Assembly: GCF_000003815.2 (NCBI RefSeq)
Contig: NC_049995.1
Span: 16,553,048-16,617,047 of the forward strand
DNA length: 64,000 nt
DNA from: Branchiostoma floridae
Lineage: Eukaryota > Chordata > Leptocardii > Amphioxiformes > Branchiostomatidae
Direction of reading: 5' to 3'
The notes under the pieces were generated by a model, which made no database searches, was not told the DNA's origin, and was given only the letters and a program-made list of their open reading frames with translations. The first letter of the stretch is position 1; each line of letters opens with the position of its first letter. Positions 15,201-27,200 of the stretch are shown here, in pieces. Made by a program: the position numbers and the translations under genes.

Positions 15201-18200
15201 AGCTGACACTGAATACTGTGCCTCTGTGCCTATAGATATAAAAACCAAACTGTGAAAGAACAGTTCTGTACTGCACTGACAAAGCAGGTGAGTACAATGT
15301 ACATAAGGGCTCCCTCAGCCTGTCATGTCAAGGATGCTAAATGACACCACCTGGGGATGCCCTGTTACAAACAAGCATCTGTAAAGCCTGTGTGTAATCC
15401 TTAAACAAACAAATGTGGTCTGTAAACCCCAGGGCACTAAGCTACTGCACTGGTCATACTGCACTCTAGCAGTGTTTGGCTGGGCTTTCAATCCTTGGTC
15501 TGAGAAACAATGGTCATGCAAGGAGCAAAGTTTGGCCAAGTTCAATCATTATGTTAAGTCCAGTTGTGGAGTTTGCAAATGAAGTCTTTATCATTTTGTA
15601 CCTTATAACACAGCATTTGTAATACTTTAAATTTCTAATGTCACTGCCAAGATACTTGTTCCCTAATTATCAAGCCCTCATCATTTACCAGTACAACTCA
15701 TTATGGCATTTACTCGTTAATTATGTAGATGAGGTCCTATTCAGCAGAACTTTCATTTCACAATACTCTTTCCTACATGAAGCCAACCTACATACACGTA
15801 ACTTTACATGCATACTGTAAACATGGCGGGCCGGCTCTGTCATTTAATACTAAGGAATCATCCACCACCAAATCACAATAGAATGGAGAGTGTTACAATA
15901 CTGTAACATTAGAAGCTCTTTTAATGCACCCATTTGCCACAAAATTGGTGCAAAATGTGTGGTAATAAGTTGTTCAATTAACTGGCTTCCACTGTATAGA
16001 CAAGACAGATTAGGACCCCATTCACACTCAGAAAAACGATTCGAATAAAACATGTTATCCGAATAAAACGACCCGATTCGAATAAGTTTCTGTAGTGTGA
16101 ACGCTCCCAAATCACTTGGATTTTGTCGAAGTGAATCCTTCGCAATCCACCTCGGGGAGGTGGATAGAACTGCACTGCGGGGAGTCCCGATTCGTGCAAT
16201 TCAGCAGTGTGAACGCGCAAGTGGATAGGATTCCGCTAATTCCGAGGTGTAGCGCCATCCATCCTGGAACTTGGGGTCATACTTCGCGATCGCATCGCGC
16301 CGGAAACACTACACACGCCTTATCGCTTCGTTTTTCAGCGAGCATTTTCCGCCGTATTTTACTTCCAACAACAATAAGTGGAAAGAAATGGAAATCTTCA
16401 TCATTCGCCAAGTGGACACCGGAACAAGCTGTTTATTTCCATCTGGGGGTGGGAGGAGACACAGAAAAGGCTCGGGAAGGTTAATAAAAACAGGGACATT
16501 ATGATATGAAGATAATATCCGAAGGAATGGCGGAGCATGGAGTTGAGAAATGCCTTGACCAGTGCAGAAATAAAGTGAATCTCACCACCAACTACCACAA
16601 GACGTAGCAATACATCTGTGAAATGCAACTTATGTTTTATTCAGATAAGACTGAGGGCACACAATTTTGGATCGGATAGAAAAATTTTTATTTGGATAAA
16701 TTTTTTATTCGAATCGTTTTCCTGAGTGTGAATGGGGTCTAGATTACTAGATTATCATTGTGCATAACTATGTGCAAAAGGCAAGTAGAAACAGTATCCT
16801 GGCTCCTGGAATTCCAACCCGCGCCAAACCTGGGCCGCCAGGTTACAAACCCAGCACGCCACACCAAAAGCTCAGAGCCCATGGCATGGTCAGTTTGGCG
16901 GTACTTGAACCCCACTGTTACATACAGTGTATTCATAATTCTTTGATCCCATATGCATAACCCTTGGAAGCCTTATGCATAATTATGCATAACCCTTGGA
17001 ACCCTTATGCATAATTATGCATAACCCTTGGAAGCCTTATGCATAATTATGCATAACCCTTGGAACCCTTATGCATAACCCTTGGAACCCTTTTTCATAG
17101 TTATGCATAACCCTTGGAACCTTATGCATAATTATGCATAACCATCGGAACCTTATGCATAATTATGCATAACCTTTGAACATTATGCATAATTATGCAT
17201 AATTATGCATAATTATGTACAGTTATGCCAATTTAGATTAATCCCCAGTAATCCCCAGGGGGTCGTTATTGGCTGCTATGTATTTCTTACATCATTTATA
17301 CTTACAGCTTACGATATCAGCCCACCTGGGTGTACGGTTGCTGAGATATAAGAGGCCACTCCCAAATAATAATGGAATTCCCAAATAAAACCGGAGGGTG
17401 TTTAAACAAGCTAGTCTTTGCCTTTAAAGTTTACATGCTTGAATTTTGTAGTTTCCCTGTGTTTAACTAATCAATCAATTTGACAACCCAATCCATCATG
17501 TTGACAGGAGCATTAATATCAATAGACTAATTGTTTTAGCGCCTCGGTCCAAAGTAATTACCTGTATTCTTCTTTAATTATGCATAGAATGCAGTCAGGG
17601 ACACTTTAAGTGGTCAGTTCATGACTCATGGCCAGAAATGTCTGGTCGCAATTCCTTTGTCAAACCAAAATAAAGCACTTTGGAATAATTCCTTGAGACA
17701 AGAAAATGAGAAAACTATCTAGAACCATGTTAGCTTTAAAAAAAGAAGTTAATAACAAAGGAAACTAAAATCTTTACAGGTGTTTTCATGTACTATTTTA
17801 GAAGATGGAAACTCAACTCGGCATATTACAAATCAAAAAGGTTAAACCTGTCTATAACCTACTTGTACGAATATATGTTCAAATATGCTCCACAATGTAG
17901 GAAAATGCCGCCTTGGCTTCCACAAATTAAACAGCAGTGCACAAAATTCACTATTCAAAAAACACAAGGACTTTCTCGAGGTTCCTGCTTTAATTTATAG
18001 AACAAATCACATGTAAAGATACTATCAGGCTTTCGAATTTGGATAAAACATGACAGAATTAGAAGCCAAGCAATGATCAATATGGCCGACAAAACAACTA
18101 CAAAATAACACAATAGGAAATGCCAACACCGCAATGTAAGACCGGTTTCTAACAAAGCATGGGTATTTACCATTCAGTGCTATGTGGCCTGAATAAACAA

Positions 18201-21200
18201 GGATGTTGTTTAACATCCGTGGTAAAAACTGCTAAAAGTGTACAACTCGAGAAAACTCAAACAAAAAGCTCCAAGCAGATCCTACGGTAGCATAAGATAC
18301 ACATGTAGTATCAAAAGCTGAGAGGAGTAAAGCCGGCCTACTAGTAGGAGTGTGTTTGGCTTGACCGGAGTCAAACACACACCTTGGTTGCTTTTGTTCG
18401 GAGATTGACCCGACTTTTGAAATGACTATGATTGGGATCCAGACTTGTCTATACTTTTCCCCTCCCTTTGTGGAAGCACCAGGTAAGAGTCAGAATAGAT
18501 AGACATGTTCATCAAACTATGCGAGTCCACTTTGTCTGATAGAACAAGACATTTTATGTATATACATCACACAAATAATTTTTTAAGAGTCCAAAATCCG
18601 AAAGCTTCAAATACTGCCCGGTTGAATTGCTTCACCCGAAATAAACAAACCCTACACGTACAACATCGGCGCGTGACCTTGGCTTACTACAAGAGCAAAA
18701 TTATGTGGAAGTCTCTCTAAACGCTTTTGTTTTAAACATTTGTTGACTTAGTCTCCTACAGCAGGGTACCAGACTACCCTAGGAGAACAATGGAGCTTGT
18801 CACACCTTTACCTGGCATGCCAGACAGTCAGCTTGGGCTGTGGTAATAGTCAGCTTGGGTTTTTCAAACAGATTTTCAAACACTGGTCCAGGAGTATTTG
18901 AAGAGAAAATGGCGGGTTTTTTTACATCTAACATGTATACACTGTACACATACAATCAATCACGCACACACAGTCAAATTGGAAGGTCCCAAATTGTGCA
19001 GGGAGAAGCATTCAACCGACGGCGCCTAGAGGCTAGACGACCCCTGCCGGGGCGAGCTGAACCATTTCTTAGTGGCATTTTGGTATCTATAGACTATGGT
19101 AGGCTAGAAACTATACTTTCAACAGAGTTTGTAGGAGGGGGGTGTCGGAAGTACACTTTGTGGCTATTTTTGTCTTCTAATCTGAAACGTCTATCACCGT
19201 CCTATGTAAATTTGGCAAAAACAAAAACAAACAATAATAATTGGCCAGAAGAGTCCATACTAGGGTTATTCTCCCATTACTTTTGTCTGTGTATTCAGTC
19301 TGGTAGAGACTTGTCTGAAGTTTTTATTCCTTATTAATGACCCCCTACCATTAGACTGCGATCACGCTGTGCTCTCACTGGGACCTAAATACTGTAGGGT
19401 GTAACCTTCGATTTCTCACAGGGTATATCTTACAAAACGTACAAGGGTAAAAAAGATTCGTTTCTTTTGTATACAATTCCTTGAGCGATATGTCAAATTT
19501 CAGGTCGGAGAGAGAGCGAGGCCAGAGCGCCGCCCTAGTGAAATGGGGTTATAAGATAATGACATCTCTTTTTCTCCACTTTCCTCAAAGGGTTACAAAT
19601 GTGTATTACTTGCATGCCTCTAAATACTGCAACAGGGCCGTGGGTTGGGGTGCGAAATTAGTGCATAAACAAATGCAAAAGAAGGGTGGGGAACTCTAGG
19701 CCAATTATCACTATGCCTATTGCATATTTACGAGTTCTTAGTAGCACCTTCTTCATTTCAATATTACAGTAGGTCATTATAATATTGAAATGAGGGCAAT
19801 GCAGGGAGTAGCAGGGTCAGGTCTTAGCAAAACAGAGTTGTAGACTACACGAAGCATCCTCGTATATGTGCGTGGGTACTGATACAGAAAATTCAGGTTC
19901 AGGTCCAGAGGATCAGGTCCAGGTCCAAACCAGAACCCACTGCACTTATCGAAAAGAGTAGGGGACCTTCCCGGTGTGAGTGGTTCAACCCTGCAGTCCT
20001 ATGGCCGCACCTGGGGCAATCACGAGTATTGAGGTCACCTGAGTGTTGCCGAATGGCAGCTTGCTCCAGACCCTGGCTCTAGCCAGCTCGATTTTTTTCC
20101 GTCAGCCAATTCCCATCGTCGCGAAAACACTATTCCAGGAGGTAGAGAGACTGAACTGAGACCTTGAAAAACGGGTTTTAATGAGAATATCGTATGCGAA
20201 AGAGCGCCGACACACATTGTCAACAATCATAACAAAAGCAAAACAAACAGTGTGTGGCTTTTACCACGGTGGACGGCATCCTCAAGCCTCCTGTAGCTTC
20301 CACCAAGGATTTTTGTCCATCAAGGTTGACGGATTGGTTTTTAATTTTTTCTGTCACCCGCAGCAAATTTCCATCAATTGACGGAAAAACGGACGCTGGC
20401 TAGAGCCTTTCTCCAGACACATTTGATAAAGCCCCTTCTATTGTCTTAGCTCCTCACAATTCAGCCCCTGGCTGCCAAGAGAGAGTAGTCGGCCAACCCT
20501 AATGCTGTTGTTTTTTTTTCACCCGTAGGAGGTCGGATTGTGGTGGAATGTAATGAGGAAGAGACGGCTTGTCCAGTCCTGTTACTGCCCCTACGGCCTC
20601 AAAAAGGCTACTGTAAATGCATTTAAGTTTGCGAGGATTATTTCGCAGTAGTGGGAAAACGGACTTTTCGCGGTGGTTTTAATTTCGCGGTAGCACCATG
20701 CACTGTTGTCTCTTACTGCCATGGAAAAATGTTCGCAGTGGTTTTAAATTTGCGGTGAAGCGGCCGGTAGCACAATGCACTGTAGTCTCTTACTTCCATG
20801 GAAAAATGTTCGTGGTGGTTTTAAATTTGCGGTGAAGCGGCCGCCGCATAAACTGCGAACATCAAACCACCCCGAAAGTTTCTACATTTACAGTACCTAT
20901 TTTACGTAAAATTATACTGTATGGTTGTTGCCATCCCCAGGAGGTCGGATTGTGGTGGAATGTAACGAGAAAAAAACGGACGTTGGCTAGAGCCCTGCTC
21001 CAGACACATTTAATATAGCCCCTTCTATTGTCTTAGCTCCTCACAATTCAGCCCCTGGCTGCCAAGAGAGAGTAGTCGGCCAACCCTCATTGTTGTTGTT
21101 TTTTCACCCGTAGGAAGTCGGATTGTGGTGGAATGTAATGAGGAAGACACGGCTTGTCTGATCGGACTCAACCGTAGAACGGTTCAGTTCAGTCCTGTTA

Positions 21201-24200
21201 CTGCCCCAAGGCCTCAAAAAGGCTGTGGGACTACCTTTAACTACCTATTTTACATATACAGTCAAACCTGCCCAAGATGACCACCCGGGAGACCAAGCAA
21301 AAGCGGTCAATTTGGTCAGGTGGTCAGTTAAAAGAGTATCGACTCACAACATGTCCGATGCGTAGTTGAAATGGTTTCTGTTTTGTTTAATGGCAAATAG
21401 CAAGCATCTGCCGTCATCTTTATTTTGAACAAAATCATTCGCTAGTTATCATTGAAAATCGATGACACTTCAAGATTTGAACATGACACGGTCGTTATGG
21501 GCAGGGATTTGGTCCCTGGCCAGGTGGTCGTTGTGAAGAGGTCACTTAATGCTTACGTCAATGGGGAAAATTTTTGGGACCGAGAAAAATGCGGTCGTAA
21601 TGGTCAGGTGGTTGCTGAGAAGAGTTGGTCGCTTGGGCAGGTTTGACTGTACTCTATGATTGTTGCCATCCCCAGGAGGTCGGATTGTGGTGGAATGTAA
21701 CGAAGAGGACACGGCTTGTCTGATCGGACTCAACCGTAGAACGGTTCAGTTCAGTCCTGTTACGCACCTCAAGTCGCAGACGGACTTCCAGTGAGTACGG
21801 TTCCCTTGTGTGGAGTGTGTAGATAATTTATACACTTATCTTTATTAGTCTAACTTCCTATGCAGGAACATCCAAAAGCAAAAATCCTGCCTGGATATAC
21901 CCTGCTTTCTCAACTGCCACCCTTAGTTCCTGGCCGCCCTGCTTATAAATATTAATGAGCTTACCCTTATACATGTGAGATCCCTTTTAAAAACTGAAAG
22001 GCGTATTCAGTCTAATTGGCTGACAGCTGGTTTGTGGCGACGCCCACAGGAACTAAGGGTGACGATTGAGAAAGCAGGGTACATCCAGACAGGTGGTTTT
22101 GCCATTGGATGTCCTTGCGTAGGAGGTTGTATTAGTCTGAATGTCATCCTAGTATTCCGGTCAATGTGTCAGTGTGGGCATAGGCTTGGTGTGTAGGCTA
22201 GGTTAACAATATCAGGGCTTGAAATAACTTTTTCTGCATACCTGCACTGGTGCAGGTAACATTGAAAATTATCTGCACTGGACAAATTTTACCTGCACCA
22301 CTCTGAAGTTAAGAAGTATGGATCATACTAAAACTGTTCTGGAACCATTGCTATTTTTTCTTTAATTCATATTTCATAAGGTGGTAACTGTGCAGTCAAT
22401 GCAGCTAATAGCAGCTAATAGCAATCCATTATATACACGTACATTATAGGATATTTATGTATAAAACTCAGTATATGGACCAGTGCAGGTTTGGTGCAGG
22501 TAGACATCAGAAATACCTGCACAGCTCCAATTTTACCTGCACTAATCTGCATTATGCAGGTGGTATTTCGAGCCCTGAATAGCAATGAATAGATCTTTAG
22601 ATACCGGTAAGAATCGCAGCAGTTGCCTAACTATTATATGTAAGATGTTGGTTTTAATGATATTGTAAAGATATCATAAAAGGTAAAGGATTCTGGTATG
22701 ATGTTGTCTTAGTTTTGGCATCATCTTATTGTAAGTTCTACAGACAGACAGACAGAACACAGACATAGAGGGAGAGAGAGACAGACAGACAGAGACAGAC
22801 AGAGACAGACATAGACAGAGAGAGAGAGAGAGAGACATAAAAGACTCCTTCTTATTCTAAAATTCCTTCTTATTAGTTTAGGAACTGGTTGATAGTTTTT
22901 GATACTCCCTATAAAAACGTTATGTTGGATAACTGTGGCTATTTTAATAAAGCCTTTATTGTTATGTCAGGAAATTATGACCATCATATCCAATGTCAAA
23001 ACAATACATCGTTACTACTACATGATTTACATCCCCTTGGTATCCCCTGAACACCATAAAACTCCTTACATATTATAGATTTCTTTATACATTTTTGATT
23101 TTTCATTATTAGCATCACTGAAAAAATGCTTAACAATCATGATATTGATAATGATAAGAAAAATCTCTAACTTATAATTTAGTAAAAATTTACTTGAAAC
23201 AAAAGTTGTTCAAACTAGTACTCCATGACATGAAAATTTGCCAACAACAATGCACAAGGTCTATTATACTAGTAAGTATTCAAATCCTGGCCAGCTGCTC
23301 TAGTTCTTCTGACTAGTTGTTCATGTAGAACAGAAAGTAGCAATCTGTAAACTAAGTCAAAGAGTAGCAATCTGTAAACTAAGTCAAAAAGTAGCAATCT
23401 GTAAACTAATTAAAAAGTAGCAATCCGTAAAGTCAAAAAGTAGCAATCTGTCGCAATATGTAAAGTCAAAAAGTAGCTATCTGTAAGGCTAAAACGTACT
23501 AAACTGTAAAGTCAAAGTCAAATGTAGCAGGCTGGTATAATACTTATCTAACACATAATTATGATTTTATACTGGTGCTATTCTAAAGGAAAACCAGGTG
23601 GGCTTGCTTCTTACATATCATGGCAAAGAGCTTTTAGGGAAAATGTAATTAAATAACTGTTGCTAAAAAAGAAAGACATGTAACCCTAGTTCACCTTTAT
23701 CTGCGGGGTAACCTATATCTGATATTTTTAAAAACAGTAATTTATAGATATCACGTGGAACAAACAGCAGTTTCAAATTGCAATCTTTTAGAAATATCGC
23801 GGTTTCAAATAACCATTCATTGAGATTTGATATCTCTAAATAACATGCCTTTAAAAACAACGGATACAGGCTACCCCGTGGATAAAGGTGAACTAGCATA
23901 TTGAATGTAAAACTACATAATTATCTAATTTCTATATATTGGCTGTATATTGTGTTTATGCTTGTGTTTGTATTTGTCATTTCAAATGGTTGGCTGTGAG
24001 TTGCTGATTGGCTGCAACTAGGGCTTTGCAAAGGTGTCTGATTGGCTAAAAAAATCCAGCATTTTCATTGGCTGTTGTTTAACACAAGCATGCTGCTTCT
24101 GATTGGTTGTTGCTATGATGAAAGCACTGTGCTGATTGGTTGGTTGGAGAAAGGCAGGGCTCGAAATACTGGTGCATATGCGCTTTTAATTTATGCAACC

Positions 24201-27200
24201 AAAATTGCAGCTTTTACTGTTAGTGTACCTAGAAATTTGTATAGGGTTACGTACAAAAACATACTATAGGTGTATACTCGTAAAATAATGTAGTATATAT
24301 TTGATATTGAAGTGTCAGAAAAGATGTTAAAACTTTTGCTGTATAACTATTATCAAATCCGATTTCGACTGCTGTAAGTTGAATTTTAGTTTCAAGCTCT
24401 AAAGAGAAGCAGTCAGAATTTTCTTAATGTGTTAATATACATTAATATTTTGCTCTGTGCACCTAGATTTTAGGTTTAAGGGTCTTCCAAAAATTAAGTT
24501 TCGAGCCCTGCAAACATATAAATGAGCACCATTACATTGTAACACATTTCCTGGAATGCTGCATGTAAAACTCATGATTTTCCCTCCTTCGTTAACTTAA
24601 TCATTTTCCCCCTCGTTAAGAGATGGGCTGACGAGAACGGTCAGTATTGAAGAGGCAGAGGAGTTCTCCATGACCACCACCCTTACACCTGTCTCACATC
24701 TTAAGGCCTGGTCTGACTTTAAGTGAGTTTAAGATTACTTAAGAGTACATAAAACTCCTTCCTGTAGTCTCCACCATTGCACAGAGATCCCAGCTGTAAT
24801 CCACTAGCCATATACAAAATGTAGGTAGACATTAGACTACAGTTACAGTAGTTAGACTTCCAAAATCCTTGATCTTTAACCTGAGTGTGTAACATGTCGG
24901 GGTTACTGATTTTACAAGTTGACACTGTGGTAGCAAATAAAGCCTAGGCTAGTCCACCTTTATCCGGGAGGTAACCTATATCCGTTGTTAAAAAAAACTG
25001 GGCATTTAGGGATGTCAATATGACGGACAGTGGTTGGTAAACAAGCTGTATTAAAAATATTGTACTTTGAAATCAAACCACCGTCCGTCCACTTCAGATA
25101 TCTCTAAAAAAAACCTGGTTTTAAAACAACGGATATAGGTTTCCCCACGGATAAAGGTGAACTAGCATTAATGTGGCGAAAAAAGGGTAGGTCCTTCAGA
25201 CTAGTCCAAGGTTTGCAAGGCCTGCACCAGTCTTTGGAGCTTCTACCAATTTGTAAGAACAGCTGAACTTTCTCTCCTTATTTTCTCTTTGATTTTGCTC
25301 CGATTCAATTCTGTATATTAATCATCAACAGGTCAAAGATATTGAGTAAGAAAATTAAAGGAATATGCAAGATTATTAGAAAGAAAAATTAAAATTGATG
25401 ACAAAATAGAAAAGCTGGGAATGAAAAATGCTTGTTTATAATTGAGTATTGGGGTACTAAACATTAAGATTAAGCAACTGCCAAATATAGGATATGGAGC
25501 AAAAGTTATGTACGGCTCTTGCCACATGATTCGATACTCAATCATTATGATAGTGTTTTCGTTAATGAGAGTAATTTTGTATAAAGTACAAGCAGAAATA
25601 AAAAAGTTAATACTTAAGTTCAATTACTTATAAATTAAACAAAGTCTCACTTTTGCACAATTCTTTCCACGTCACTAATCGAATTTCTTACCAAATCTTT
25701 CAGCTTGCACCTTAAGTTTCTTGACAATAAATGGTAACGCTTCCTAGTTCACCTTTATCCGCAGGGTAACCTATATCCGTTGCTTTCAAAAACAGGTACT
25801 AGTATTTAGAGATATCAAGTTGACGGACGATGGTTTCAACCTACAATTATAGTTGGAACTTTTTACAGCTTGAAACCACCGTCTGCCTACTTGATATCCC
25901 TTTATACTATTTGGGTAAACACGACGAATATAGGTTACCCTGCGGATAAAGGTGAACTAGCAGTACAGCCTTATGACTTCAGCACAAGATTCCTTTATCA
26001 AATTTTTGCTTTAGCTTACAAGCTAAGTTTGCACTGTCATGAGTTAAAGGCCACCCCAATGTCACCAGGTGACATAATACTGCCACATTAAAAAAATGAT
26101 CATAGAGGACTTCTCAAGATTTTCTTGTCCTGAATTACTAAATGCAGATGCCGCATTGGTACATCTCTTTAAATCACTTTAAAATCATGTATGTTTCTCA
26201 TGTGGCATTATTATTTCAATCTGAGATCCTACAAATCGGTTTGGTCGAAACACAATGCCCGCTAGAATGACCAAGGAGCTTTTATTTAAAGGTAAAAGCT
26301 GCTTGGAGTGCCTTTTCTTGCTTTAGTTGATAACTTTGTTTATGATGACTTACAATGTAACTCACCTTCATTAATTTTACTTTTTGCCACCTTTTCAAGT
26401 TACTTTCAAATGATTTCATTTTCTCTATGGATTGCCAGTAGACTTCGCACTCTTATTTGAAATAGACATCTTTCATATCCTGTACAAAAAAATAAAGAAG
26501 CAACCTGCATGAAAAATGCTTCTTATACGTTGGTTGTTGAACCCCAACATGTTACAATTAATGACTGTCTGTCAATTTCTGTAGTGTCATTTTTTATACA
26601 ATCAAACTTGGTCAGGCCACCTTCTCCAATCACAAGCCACATTAGAACAGTCCCATCCATTTTTGCATTATAAGTTACCAAAACTTCACCCTATCCTCAG
26701 ATACCATTTTTCACTCTTACATGTATAACGCTTAGCCTAGTTCACCTTGATCCGTGGGGTGACCTTTATCCGTTGTCTTTAAAAACACTCAGTGCACATT
26801 TCGGAGTTTTACGTCTGCTGACAGCTGCAGTGGTTTCAAATTTGCAATATTCTCAAAATGTTCCCATTTGAAACCACCATCCGTCGATTTTATGTCCCTA
26901 AATACGTTTTTTGTACAAAGTTTAGGTTACCCTCGGATAAAGGTGAAGCAGCGTTATATTCAGTGGTTGCAAAATCCAGGTTTGACTGTATATCAAAAAT
27001 GGTAACTCTATTTATGATTATATATCATATTACAATTATTTTAGACTTATAGCCTTTCTTATCAATAATTGTATATTATATTATTTCTAAGAGAACATGG
27101 CTTCTAACCTAGTCTGTCTGTCTCTTTACCATCCCTTTTCCTTGTACTTTTGATGTTGTTACTTTCTAACATTCCATAATAACTTGTATGTTTCAGCATT

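Larger units (their letters stand above)
21791..24622. other. PFK intron between the two alternative exons
   Basis: Contains the repeats listed separately (22213-22577, 22741-22835, 23337-23520, 23686-23896, 24155-24510). No other exon was recognised. Confidence 0.5.

Noticed and set aside
16116-16484. 122-codon open frame
   Set aside because: Lies within the interior of a non-autonomous transposon and shows no transposase motif.
18840-19337. 165-codon open frame
   Set aside because: Low-complexity composition, no domain or splice context, inside the PFK intron.
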